From the NCBI GenBank assembly GCA_902805555.1, contig CADCSY010000120.1:23572-87571 (forward strand): a stretch of 64,000 nucleotides of DNA, in the 5' to 3' direction. The notes under the pieces are model-generated. The model had not been told where the DNA came from, did no database searches, and was given only the letters and a program-made list of their open reading frames with translations. This document shows positions 22,048 through 31,037 of the stretch, piece after piece. This DNA is from an uncultured Acidimicrobiales bacterium. Lineage in GTDB: Bacteria; Actinomycetota; Acidimicrobiia; Acidimicrobiales; CADCSY01. The position numbers were made by a program, and so were the translations under genes. Position 1 is the first letter of the stretch; each line of letters opens with the position of its first letter.

Positions 22048-22659
22048 GTGGCCACGGCCGAGGCGCTCCCCACCACCCGCGACGCGATCGTGGCGTCGGC
22101 CACCAGCGCCTTCGCCGACCACGGCTACGACGGCACCTCGCTGGCAGACATCGCCGGCGTGGTCGGCATCCGCCGCCCGAGCCTCCTCCACCACTTCGAG
22201 TCGAAGGAGGCGCTGTACCGGGAGGTGTTCTCCCGGGCGGTCACCGACTTCGCAGTCCGGGTCGAGGAGGCCGTCGCCGGTCCCCTCGAGGGGTGGGCGA
22301 AGGTCGACCACGTGCTCGACGCGGCCTTCGAGTTCTTCGTCGCCAACCCCGACTTCGTGCGGCTCGTGCGCCGCGAGGCGATCGAGGGCGGTGACACCCA
22401 CGGCATCGACATCGGCGCCGCGCTGCGGCCCTTCTTCCAGCGGGCGGTCGGCTTCTTCGAGGCGGAGATGGGCGCCGGCAGGTTCCGCCGCCACGACCCG
22501 GAGCAGATGCTGCTCACCGGCTACGGGGCGCTGCTCAGCTACTTCAGCGACGTCCCGTTCCTCGAGGCGCTGATCGGCGAGGACCCGCTCTCGACCGGTG
22601 CGCTCGAACGGCGCATGGCCCACGTGCGCGACTTCTTCCGGGCCGCCCTGCAGCCGTAG
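22048..22659 (+). CDS. TetR family transcriptional regulator
   Basis: [46 protein letters not shown] 6 nt upstream of GTG. Confidence 0.9.
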   Translation: MATAEALPTTRDAIVASATSAFADHGYDGTSLADIAGVVGIRRPSLLHHFESKEALYREVFSRAVTDFAVRVEEAVAGPLEGWAKVDHVLDAAFEFFVANPDFVRLVRREAIEGGDTHGIDIGAALRPFFQRAVGFFEAEMGAGRFRRHDPEQMLLTGYGALLSYFSDVPFLEALIGEDPLSTGALERRMAHVRDFFRAALQP

Positions 22660-22710
22660 GCGCCCGCTCGCCGGGGCCGGCGCCGGGTCGGGACCGTAGG
22701 CTCCCGAGCC

Positions 22711-23361
22711 ATGTCCAGAACCCTGTCCGAGGCCGACTCCAAGGCGCTGCTGGCCGCGCACGGCGTGCCCGTCCCGGACGAGCGGGTCGTCGAGAGCGCC
22801 GAGGACGCTGCGGCAGCTGCGACGGAGATGGGGTTCCCGGTCGTGGCCAAGCTGTGCGGGGACGCCATCGCCCACAAGACGGAGCGGGGGCTCGTGCGCC
22901 TGCGCCTCGCCGATGCCGAGGCCGTGCGGTCCGCCGCCTCCGAGCTGCTGGCCCAGGCGACTCCAGACGACGGCGACGTCGGGGTGCTGGTGGCGCCGAT
23001 GGTGCAGGGCAACCGGGAGCTCATCGCCGGGCTCCACCTCGACCCGCAGTTCGGCATGACGGTGATGGTCGGCGTGGGGGGGATCCTCGCCGAGGCCGTG
23101 CACGACGTGGCCTTCCGGCTCGTCCCGCTGACGAGGGTCGACGCCGAGGACATGCTCGACGACCTGGCCACCAGCGCCCTGCTGGGCGCGTTCCGAGGGG
23201 AGGCGGCCGTCCAGCGGGACAAGGTGGTCGACGTGCTCGTCGGCCTCGCCGCCGTGGCCGAGGCAGACCCGAGCGTCGTCGCAGTCGACGTGAACCCGCT
23301 GCTGGTGGGGGCCGACGGGGTGCCGGTGGCCGTCGACGCGCTCGTGGAGGTGGCGTCGTGA
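22711..23361 (+). CDS. NDP-forming acyl/acetyl-CoA synthetase, beta (ATP-grasp) subunit
   Basis: LSEADSKALLAAHGVPVPDERVVES...FPVVAKLCGDAIAHKTERG...DPQFGMTVMVGVGGILAE. Confidence 0.85.
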   Translation: MSRTLSEADSKALLAAHGVPVPDERVVESAEDAAAAATEMGFPVVAKLCGDAIAHKTERGLVRLRLADAEAVRSAASELLAQATPDDGDVGVLVAPMVQGNRELIAGLHLDPQFGMTVMVGVGGILAEAVHDVAFRLVPLTRVDAEDMLDDLATSALLGAFRGEAAVQRDKVVDVLVGLAAVAEADPSVVAVDVNPLLVGADGVPVAVDALVEVAS

Positions 23362-24857
23362 CCGACCTGGTGGCCACGAGCAGCACGACCAGCGCGGTCC
23401 AGCGCTTCCAGCCGATGTTCGACCCCCGGGGTGTGCTCGTCGCCGGGGCCAGCTCCCACCCCGGCAAGTTCGGGTTCGTGGCGCTGCACAACCTCCTGGC
23501 CGGCGGCTACGAGGGGAAGGTGTTCGCCACCAACCGCGAGGGCGGCGAGGTGCTCGGCATCCCGTGCGCCACCTCGGTCGACGACCTGCCGGACGGGGAG
23601 ATCGACCTCGTGTTCGTGTGCACGCCGGCGTCGGCCAACCCGGGCCTGCTCCGCCAGTGCGCAGCGAAGGGCGTCCGCGCCGCCTTCGTCACCTCGGCCG
23701 GCTACGGCGAGGCGGGGGAGGAGGGCCTCGCCGCCCAGCGGGACCTGGTGGCGCTCGCCGACGAGCTCGGCATGGTGCTCGCCGGCCCGAACGGGCAGGG
23801 GCTCGTGTCCTCTCCGTCGTCGCTGTGCGCGCAGATCGTCGCGCCCATCCCCCCGCCGGGCAGGATCGGCGTGGCCAGCCAGTCCGGCAACTTCGTGTCG
23901 AGCTTCATGAACTACGCGGTGCAGACGGGGGTCGGCATCAGCCGCGCCGTCTCCGCCGGCAACGCCGCCGCCACCGGCGTGGCCGACTACCTCGACTTCT
24001 ACGCCGACGACCCCGCCACGGCGGTCGGGCTCGCCTACGTGGAGGGCATCGCCGACGGCAGGGCGTTCGCCGAGCGGGTCCGGTCGGTGGCCGAGCGCCG
24101 TCCCCTCGTGCTGCTCAAGGGCGGCGCCAGCTCGGAGGGGCAGCGGGCGGCCGCCAGCCACACCGGCTCGCTCGCCAGCGACGACGCCGTGTTCGACGGC
24201 ATGTGCCGCCAGCACGGGATCACCCGGGCGGCGACGGTCGAGGAGGCCTTCGAGGCGGCGGCGACCTTCGCCACCCAGCCGCTGCCACGCGGGCCCCGCA
24301 CGGTCGTCATGACGACGGCCGGCGGCTGGGGGGTGGTCACCGCCGACGCCATCGCCCGCACCTCACTCGAGCTGGTGGCGCTGCCGGAGGACCTGCTGGC
24401 GGCGATCGACGAGCACCTGCCACCCAGGTGGAGCCGGAACAACCCGGTCGACCTGGCCGGCGGCGAGACCAGGGACACGATCCCCGCCGTCATGTCCCTC
24501 ATCGCCGAGCACCCTGCGGTGGACGCCATCGTCTACCTGGGCCTCGGGATCCAGTCGAACCAGGCCCGCCTCATGCGGGAGGGTCCCTACTTCCCGGACC
24601 ACGGGCTCGACCGGATCGTCGCCTACCACGAGCGCCAGGACGCCCGCTTCGCCGAGGCGGCGGCCGAGATCAGCGAGCGGACGGACAAGCCCATCCTCAC
24701 CGCGACGGAGCTCGCCGTCGCCGACCCCGGCAACCCCGGCCCGGCTGCGGTGCGGACCTCGGGTCGCCTCTGCTACGCCTCGTCGAACCGGGCCGTCACC
24801 GCCCTCGACCACCTCTGGCGCCACGCCCGTTGGCGGCAGCGCCGAGGCCTCGGCTAG
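23358..24857 (+). CDS. NDP-forming acyl/acetyl-CoA synthetase, alpha (CoA-binding/succinyl-CoA ligase) subunit
   Basis: FDPRGVLVAGASSHPGKFGFVALHNLL; KGGASSEGQRAAASHTGSLASDDAVFD; GTGA overlap with beta subunit. Confidence 0.87.
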   Translation: MTDLVATSSTTSAVQRFQPMFDPRGVLVAGASSHPGKFGFVALHNLLAGGYEGKVFATNREGGEVLGIPCATSVDDLPDGEIDLVFVCTPASANPGLLRQCAAKGVRAAFVTSAGYGEAGEEGLAAQRDLVALADELGMVLAGPNGQGLVSSPSSLCAQIVAPIPPPGRIGVASQSGNFVSSFMNYAVQTGVGISRAVSAGNAAATGVADYLDFYADDPATAVGLAYVEGIADGRAFAERVRSVAERRPLVLLKGGASSEGQRAAASHTGSLASDDAVFDGMCRQHGITRAATVEEAFEAAATFATQPLPRGPRTVVMTTAGGWGVVTADAIARTSLELVALPEDLLAAIDEHLPPRWSRNNPVDLAGGETRDTIPAVMSLIAEHPAVDAIVYLGLGIQSNQARLMREGPYFPDHGLDRIVAYHERQDARFAEAAAEISERTDKPILTATELAVADPGNPGPAAVRTSGRLCYASSNRAVTALDHLWRHARWRQRRGLG

Positions 24858-24933
24858 GCCGACCCCTCCGGCCGCCCCTCGAGGCGGGGGTGGACGTCGG
24901 GGCGGCAGCACGTCCCAGGCAGTCCGGTCGCTG

Positions 24934-25566
24934 TCAGGCGGGAGGGGCGGAGTGGCGCAGGGTGACGCTCATGCGGGCGCCCGTGGCGGTCCTGACCCTG
25001 GGCACGGTGTGGTGCCAGTCGTGCTGGCACGCCCCGCCCATCACGATGAGGTCGCCCTGTCCGGGCGCGTACCTGCGGGCGACCGGGCCACCGGCCGCCG
25101 GTCGGAGGAGGAACGGGCGGCGCATGCCCAGGGAGACCGTCGCCACGAGGGGGTCACGGAGGCGCTTGCGGACGGTGTCGGCGTGCCAGGCGACGGCGTC
25201 GGACCCGTCCCGGTAGAGGTTGACGAGGCACGAGTCGAAGACGACCCCGTAGCGGGCCGACAGCGGCTCGGTGAGCTCGAGCATCTGCCTCGGGAGCGCG
25301 CCGCCACCGTCGAACGAGGCGACGAGCCGCGGCTCGAGCACCTCCTTGTCCCACATCCGCCGGGTCCGCTGCTCCCACGGGGCGTGCTGGAGGAGCCAGT
25401 CGAAGAGCTCGGCGTGGTCGGGGACCCACCCGGGCACGACGTCGAGCCACGACCGCTCGTCGAGGTGGTCCCGTTCGAGGAGGTCGAAGCACAGCCGCGC
25501 GGCAGCAGGCGCAGGGTCGAAGAGCGACCCCTGCCACGCCACGTCCGGTGCCCGACGGTCCGCCAC
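24934..25566 (-). CDS. alkB: AlkB-like 2OG-Fe(II) oxygenase
   Basis: VNLYRDGSDAVAWHADT...ATVSLGMRRPFLLRP...GQGDLIVMGGACQHDWHHTVPR, HxD...H and R residues. Confidence 0.88.
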   Translation of the reverse strand: MADRRAPDVAWQGSLFDPAPAAARLCFDLLERDHLDERSWLDVVPGWVPDHAELFDWLLQHAPWEQRTRRMWDKEVLEPRLVASFDGGGALPRQMLELTEPLSARYGVVFDSCLVNLYRDGSDAVAWHADTVRKRLRDPLVATVSLGMRRPFLLRPAAGGPVARRYAPGQGDLIVMGGACQHDWHHTVPRVRTATGARMSVTLRHSAPPA

Positions 25567-25665
25567 CCCTCCAGTGTGCAGACCGGACGGCGCGCTCCCT
25601 CGCACGCTCGCTCCCGAGACGGGACGACGGTCCCACGCCTGGCGGCGGGCGTAACGTCGGCCGCC

Positions 25666-27075
25666 GTGCGCCGCCACCTGCTGCCGGCGCTCCTGGCGGT
25701 GCTGACGGTCGTGGCCACCACGGTGGGCCTGCGCTCGGTGCCGGAGGCGTCGGGGGAGCCGCTGGCGCAGCCCGGCCCGCCGGAGGCCGCGCCGGTGCTG
25801 AGCGCCCGCCGGGTCCCGGTCCTCCTCGCCGGGCCGCTCGGTGAGCGCCGCCTCCGTGGGGGCATCTCCTCGCTGGCTGCGACGCTGCCCGAGCCGTCGT
25901 GCGTCTCGGTGAGCGAGGGGGGGCGGACGCTGTTCGAGGCCGCCCCCGATGCACCGGTGATCCCTGCGTCGACCCTCAAGCTGGTGACGGCGGCCACGGT
26001 GCTGAGCCACCTCGATGCGTCCGAGACGCTCCGCACGACGACGAGGTCCACCACCCCTCCGACCGACGGGGTGCTCGCGGGCGACCTCTGGCTGGTGGGC
26101 GGCGGTGACCCGGTGCTCGGCACCGAGGCGTGGGGGAGCTCCTTCGAGCGCCAGCCTGCGCTGCGGACCTCCCTCGAGGCGCTGGCCGACGGCATCGTGG
26201 CCGCCGGCGTCCGGTCGGTGCAGGGTCGGGTCGTCGGCGACGAGTCCCGCTACGACACCACCCGCTACGTCCCGACGTGGCCCGACCGCTACCGCAGCCA
26301 GGTCGGCCCGCTGAGCGCGCTCACGGTGAACGACGGCTTCGCCCGCAGCCCGGGTGGCTCCGGCCCGTTCGCCGATCCCCCGACGGGGGCTGCCGGCGTG
26401 CTCACCGAGCTGCTCCGGGCCCGGGGCGTCGAGGTGGTCGGTGAGGCCGGTGCCGGGGTGGCGCCGCCCGAGGCCGCGACCGAGCTGGCGGGGGTCGACT
26501 CACCACCGGTCCTCGAGCTCGTGGGCCAGATGCTGCGCGAGAGCGACAACGGGACGGCGGAGCTCCTCCTGAAGGAGGTCGGCCACCGCGAGGCGGGGCA
26601 GGGCTCGACGGAGGCCGGCGCGGCCGTGGCCGAGGCCACGATGGCCGACCTCGGGCTCGACCTCGCAGGCGTCGACGTGGTGGACGGCTCGGGCCTCGAC
26701 CGCGGCAACCGGGTGACGTGCCGGCTGCTGCACGACCTGCTGCGCCAGGTCGACGTCGGCGGCGAGGTGGAGGGCGGGCTGGCCGTGGCCGGCGTCACCG
26801 GCACCCTGGCCCGCCGCTTCCTCGACAGCCCGGTGAGCGGGCACCTGCGGGCGAAGACGGGCTCGCTCAACAACGTGGCCGCCCTCGCCGGGTACGCCGA
26901 CACCCGGCACGAGGGGGAGCTCACCTTCGCCATGGTGCTGAACGGCCTCGAGCTCGACGCCGACCCCGCCACCGTCCAGTCGGCCCTGGCGGAGCTCCTC
27001 GTGTCCTACCCGGACGCGCCGGCGCTCGAGGAGCTCGGGCCCGGCGCCTGGCCCGGGCTCGGCGGAGCCGGCTGA
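25666..27075 (+). CDS. dacB: D-alanyl-D-alanine carboxypeptidase/endopeptidase (PBP4, S13)
   Basis: IPASTLKLVTAATVL (SxxK), MLRESDNGTAELLLKEVG (SDN), AKTGSLNNVAALAGY (KTG). Confidence 0.9.
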   Translation: MRRHLLPALLAVLTVVATTVGLRSVPEASGEPLAQPGPPEAAPVLSARRVPVLLAGPLGERRLRGGISSLAATLPEPSCVSVSEGGRTLFEAAPDAPVIPASTLKLVTAATVLSHLDASETLRTTTRSTTPPTDGVLAGDLWLVGGGDPVLGTEAWGSSFERQPALRTSLEALADGIVAAGVRSVQGRVVGDESRYDTTRYVPTWPDRYRSQVGPLSALTVNDGFARSPGGSGPFADPPTGAAGVLTELLRARGVEVVGEAGAGVAPPEAATELAGVDSPPVLELVGQMLRESDNGTAELLLKEVGHREAGQGSTEAGAAVAEATMADLGLDLAGVDVVDGSGLDRGNRVTCRLLHDLLRQVDVGGEVEGGLAVAGVTGTLARRFLDSPVSGHLRAKTGSLNNVAALAGYADTRHEGELTFAMVLNGLELDADPATVQSALAELLVSYPDAPALEELGPGAWPGLGGAG

Positions 27076-27193
27076 GGCACGGCCCAGGTCCCCCCTGGCG
27101 GTGCGGCCTCCGGCGGTGCGGTCCCGGCCGGACCCGTCTCCGGCGAGGTGCCCCGCCGAGGTCGAGGACGGTGGCGCCTCCTAGGCTCCGTCG

Positions 27194-27814
27194 ATGGCGA
27201 GCGACGTCCCGATGTTCCCGCTCGGGACCGTGCTCGTCCCCGGCGCGTACCTGCCGCTGCACGTGTTCGAGCCCCGCTACCGGGCGCTCGTGGAGGCCTG
27301 CCTCGAGGGAGACCACGAGTTCGGCGTGGCCCTGATCGAGCGGGGCAGCGAGGTCGGCGGGGGCGACACCCGCTTCGCCACCGGCTGCATGGCGAGGATC
27401 GTGGAGGCCGTGCGCTTCGAGGACGGGCGCTACGCCATCGGCACCGTCGGGGTGCGCCGCGTCCGGATCCTGCGCTGGCTGCCCGACGCGCCGTACCCGC
27501 GCGCCGAGGTGGAGGACTGGCCCGACCCCGAGCCCGGTCCCGACGCCGGCGCAGCGGTGGCCAGGGTCGTCCCGGTGCTGCGACGGGTGCTGGCGCTGTC
27601 GTCCGAGCTGGGGACGGCGGTGGCGCCCGCGACGGTCGCGGTGGCCGACGAGCCCTTGGCCGCCGGCTACGAGATGTCGGCCCTCGCCCCCGTCGGACCC
27701 CTCGATGCGCTCGCGCTCCTGGCCGCCCCGACCCCCGAGGCGCGCCTCGAGACCCTGGGAGCGCTGCTCGACGAGGCGGCGTCGGTGCTTGCGACGCGAT
27801 TGGCGGGGGGCTAG
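27194..27814 (+). CDS. Lon N-terminal (substrate-binding)-like domain protein
   Basis: MFPLGTVLVPGAYLPLHVFEPRYRALVEACLEGDHEFGVALIERGSEVGGGD. Confidence 0.87.
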   Translation: MASDVPMFPLGTVLVPGAYLPLHVFEPRYRALVEACLEGDHEFGVALIERGSEVGGGDTRFATGCMARIVEAVRFEDGRYAIGTVGVRRVRILRWLPDAPYPRAEVEDWPDPEPGPDAGAAVARVVPVLRRVLALSSELGTAVAPATVAVADEPLAAGYEMSALAPVGPLDALALLAAPTPEARLETLGALLDEAASVLATRLAGG

Positions 27815-27849
27815 GAAGGTGCGCCCGCAAGCGACCCCGAGGACCACGC

Positions 27850-28194
27850 GTGCCTGACCAACGAAAGAGCGAGGCCTCGATCCCGGGGACCGTGACCGAG
27901 CTGTGGGAGCTGGTCAAGGCCTACGCCAAGCAGGAGACGGTGGGCCCGCTCAAGGGCATCGGCCGCTCGGTGGCCCTCGGTGTCGGCGGCTCGCTCGTGC
28001 TGTCCGTCGGCCTCATCCTCCTCGCCCTGGCTGCCCTGCGTGCGCTGCAGACCGAGACCGGCTCGACCTTCACCGGGAACTGGTCGTGGGCGCCCTACCT
28101 GCTCACCCTGGTGGTGCTCGGGGTCGTGATCGCCCTGGCCCTCGGGGCCACCCGCAGGCGCAGCACGCCCGACGCCAGGAAGGCATCGCGATGA
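27850..28194 (+). CDS. membrane protein, phage-holin/actinobacterial holin-X-like
   Basis: ELWELVKAYAKQETVGPLKGIGRSVALGVGGSLVLSVGLILLALAALRAL. Confidence 0.65.
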   Translation: MPDQRKSEASIPGTVTELWELVKAYAKQETVGPLKGIGRSVALGVGGSLVLSVGLILLALAALRALQTETGSTFTGNWSWAPYLLTLVVLGVVIALALGATRRRSTPDARKASR

Positions 28195-28421
28195 CCTCCC
28201 GCTCGAAGGCCGCAGACGCGACGGGCACGGTCACCCGCGACGACATCGAGGCGAAGCTCCGCGAGCTGCGGGGCGAGGTCGACAGCGCCGGCGAACGGGC
28301 CAAGGGCGGCGCCGTGGTGGTCGGTGCCGTGGCCGCAGTGGCCATCCTGGCGACCGTGTACCTCCTGGGTCGGCGCAAGGGCAAGAAGCGCACGACCATC
28401 GTCGAGGTGCGTCGGGTCTGA
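28191..28421 (+). CDS. small single-TM protein
   Basis: DDIEAKLRELRGEV...VVVGAVAAVAILATVYLLGRRKGKKRTTIVEVRRV. Confidence 0.65.
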   Translation: MTSRSKAADATGTVTRDDIEAKLRELRGEVDSAGERAKGGAVVVGAVAAVAILATVYLLGRRKGKKRTTIVEVRRV

Positions 28422-28624
28422 TGCTGCGGTTCCTCACCCGCTACGGCACCACGAGGGGCCTGCTCGGGGGCTCCCGGGCGTGGACGGTGGTGGCGGTCCT
28501 CGGATGGTCGCTCCGCCTCCTCACGCGCAACCGGGGGTCCGAGCCGAAGGTGGTGTACTCCGAGGTGCTCCGACCCGGGGAGATCCTCGAGATCCGCCAC
28601 CTGCCCGAACCGCCCACTCGCTGA
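28421..28624 (+). CDS. small conserved hypothetical protein
   Basis: Stop/start-coupled between neighbouring genes on both sides. Confidence 0.55.
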   Translation: MLRFLTRYGTTRGLLGGSRAWTVVAVLGWSLRLLTRNRGSEPKVVYSEVLRPGEILEIRHLPEPPTR

Positions 28625-29436
28625 TGTTCCGGCCGCTCGCCGTCGGGGAGCGGGTCATCGTCGTCGACGCCAAGGGCCGCCAGCACCTGGTGACCCTCCT
28701 CGAGGACGGGGAGTTCCACACCCACGCGGGCTTCATCCCCCACCGCGCGTTCATCGGCGAGGAGGAGGGCGTCACCGTGCGGACGGCGGTCGGCGCCCGC
28801 TACACGGCCATGCGCCCGACGATCAGCGACGTCGTGTTCCGCATGCCGCGGGGGGCGCAGGTCATCTACCCGAAGGACCTCGGCCCGATCATGATCATGG
28901 CCGACATCCACCCGGGGGTCCGGGTGCTGGAGGCGGGGGTCGGCAGCGGCGCCCTCTCGATGACGATGGTCCGGGCGGGGGCCGACGTGGTCGGCTACGA
29001 GATCCGGGAGGACTTCGCGGCTCGCGCTCGGAGCAACGTCGCCGCGCTCGTGGGCGAGGCGACGGCCGCCGAGCGCTACCGCGTCGAGGTGCGCGACGTC
29101 TACGAGGGGATCGACGAGGTCGGCCTCGACGCCGTCCTGCTCGACCTGCCCGAACCCTGGCACGTGGTGCCACACGCCGAGGCGGCCCTCCGGGGCGGGG
29201 GGACCCTCGTCGCCTACAACCCGTCGATCACCCAGGCCGCCCAGCTGCGGGAGGCCATGGTCGGCAGCGGGTTCGAGCTCGCGGAGACGGTGGAGTTCCT
29301 CCGCCGGACCTGGCACGTCGAGGGTCAGGCGGTGCGGCCGGACCACCGGATGGTCGCCCACACCGGCTTCCTCACCTCGGCCAGGCTCCTCGGGCCGGTT
29401 CCGGGGGGCCTGCGACCCGCCCGACTCCAGCGTTGA
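28624..29436 (+). CDS. trmI: tRNA (adenine-N1)-methyltransferase
   Basis: GAQVIYPKDLGPIMIMADIHPGVRVLEAGVGSGALSMTMVRAGADVVGYE; LDLPEPW; synteny upstream of mpa. Confidence 0.9.
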   Translation: MFRPLAVGERVIVVDAKGRQHLVTLLEDGEFHTHAGFIPHRAFIGEEEGVTVRTAVGARYTAMRPTISDVVFRMPRGAQVIYPKDLGPIMIMADIHPGVRVLEAGVGSGALSMTMVRAGADVVGYEIREDFAARARSNVAALVGEATAAERYRVEVRDVYEGIDEVGLDAVLLDLPEPWHVVPHAEAALRGGGTLVAYNPSITQAAQLREAMVGSGFELAETVEFLRRTWHVEGQAVRPDHRMVAHTGFLTSARLLGPVPGGLRPARLQR

Positions 29437-30596
29437 ACCTCCTCGACCTCGCCATCCTCCTCTTCGCCGCCTCCGCGGCCGTCGGCGGTCACCGGCTCGG
29501 GTTGGTCGCACGCAGCCTCTCCTGGGCCGGGCTCGTCCTCGGCCTCGTCCTCGGCGCCCGCATCCTCCCGGCGGTGGTCGAGCGCCTCGGCCCCGCAGCG
29601 CCGACGAGCCGGTTCCTGGTGGCGGTCGGCACGCTCCTCGGGAGCGCCCTCGTGGGTCAGGCGCTCGGGCTGGTGGTGGGGAGGAGGGCACACGTGGCGC
29701 TGCCGGCGGCGGGCCGCCCGATCGACCGCCTCGGCGGGGCGCTCGCCGGCATCGTCGGCGTCCTCGTCGGCGTGTGGCTCCTGCTGCCCACCATGGCCGA
29801 CGTCCCGGGGGTCGCCTCCCGCCTGGCGCGGGGGTCGCGCGTCGCCCGCGCCGTCGACGAGGCGGCCCCTGCGCCGCCCGACACCCTCCAGGCGCTGCGC
29901 CGGCTTGTCGGGGAGGGGTCGTTCCCCCAGGTGTTCTCCACGCTCCGGCCCGCCCCCGAGGTGGGGCTGCCGCCAGGTGACGCCGGGGTCCCCGCGTCGG
30001 TGGTGGCTCGCACGAGTGCCGCCACGGTGCGGATCGAGGGACGGGCCTGCGACCGCATCCAGGAGGGCAGCGGCTTCGTCGCCGAACCCGGCGTCGTCGT
30101 GACCAACGCCCACGTCGTGGCCGGGGAGGCGGCCACGGACGCCGTCCGGCCCGACGGGTCGAGGGTCGCGGCCACCGTGGTCCACTTCGACCCGGACCGG
30201 GACCTCGCCGTGCTGGCCGTGCCCGAGGTGGCCGCTGCACCGCTGCCGATCGGGGACGTCGAGGTCGGAGGGACGGGCGTCGTGCTCGGCCACCCGGGGG
30301 GCGGCCCGCTCGAGGCGTCACCGTTCGCCGTGCAGGAGGAGGTGCAAGCCGTGGGCCGCGACCTCTACGACGACCACGACACCCGGCGACGGGTGCTGGT
30401 CCTGGCCAGCGACCTCGCCCCGGGCGACTCGGGTGCTCCCGCCGTGGACGCCGGCGGGAGCGTGGTCGGCGTCGCCTTCGCCATCGCCCCCGACCGGCCG
30501 GGGACGGCCTACGCGCTCACGACCGACGAGCTGCGAGCAGCCCTGGACGCGCCGAGGGCGGCACGCGGGGTGGACACCGGTCCGTGCCTGTCGTGA
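29433..30596 (+). CDS. MarP-like membrane serine protease (CvpA plus trypsin-like domain)
   Basis: N-terminal CvpA-like TM region; VVTNAHVVAG, DRDLAVL, LASDLAPGDSGAPAVD; TTG start overlapping trmI stop. Confidence 0.87.
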   Translation: MNLLDLAILLFAASAAVGGHRLGLVARSLSWAGLVLGLVLGARILPAVVERLGPAAPTSRFLVAVGTLLGSALVGQALGLVVGRRAHVALPAAGRPIDRLGGALAGIVGVLVGVWLLLPTMADVPGVASRLARGSRVARAVDEAAPAPPDTLQALRRLVGEGSFPQVFSTLRPAPEVGLPPGDAGVPASVVARTSAATVRIEGRACDRIQEGSGFVAEPGVVVTNAHVVAGEAATDAVRPDGSRVAATVVHFDPDRDLAVLAVPEVAAAPLPIGDVEVGGTGVVLGHPGGGPLEASPFAVQEEVQAVGRDLYDDHDTRRRVLVLASDLAPGDSGAPAVDAGGSVVGVAFAIAPDRPGTAYALTTDELRAALDAPRAARGVDTGPCLS

Positions 30597-30597
30597 T

Positions 30598-30618
30598 CCG
30601 GGCCGCCGAGCGGCCCGG
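30598..30618. terminator. bidirectional hairpin between convergent genes
   Basis: CCGGGCCGC CGA GCGGCCCGG: perfect 9-bp stem, 3-nt loop, in a 24-bp gap; no U-tract. Confidence 0.6.
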
Positions 30619-30620
30619 GC

Positions 30621-30854
30621 TCACGGCTCGATGAAGATGCACTCCCCGGGGCACTCCTCGGCCGACTCGACGACGGCGTCGGTGTACTTGTCGTCGAAGT
30701 TGGCCATGCCCTCGGCGCCCCCGGGATCCGAGAACACCTTGCTGCCCTCCTTGACGTAGGCCAGCCCGTCGTCGAGCAGCGTGAACACGTCGGGGGCGAT
30801 CTCCTCGCAGAGCCCGTCGCCGGTGCAGAGATCCTGGTCGATCCAGACCTTCAT
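30621..30854 (-). CDS. ferredoxin
   Basis: [24 protein letters not shown]...[10 protein letters not shown] cluster-binding pattern. Confidence 0.88.
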   Translation of the reverse strand: MKVWIDQDLCTGDGLCEEIAPDVFTLLDDGLAYVKEGSKVFSDPGGAEGMANFDDKYTDAVVESAEECPGECIFIEP

Positions 30855-31037
30855 GTGGAGCGCCTCCCTGGCGTGTCGTTCCTGTGCCGACGAGGTCGTC
30901 GGCGCGTGCTCCGAATTTACCCGGTCGGAGCGAGAGAAACCCAACTACCTTCGCGATCGCACCGGTGGCAGGGTGTCAGGGACGGCGGGGGGGCGCCGTG
31001 TAGGGTCCGGACCCCGGCGACGGAGAGGTGGTCGCAG

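Noticed and set aside
18424-22659. 1411-aa plus-strand ORF, antisense to hxlR, tal and tkt
   Set aside because: High-GC artifact: low-complexity composition (V/G/R/D/E/H), no domain motif, covered by well-supported genes; only its last 204 codons are the real TetR gene.
30960-31016. PafBC-type (RecA-NDp) promoter upstream of mpa (TGTCAGGGA ... TAGGGT)
   Set aside because: Spacing is about 18 nt rather than the expected 8, and the motif is imperfect.
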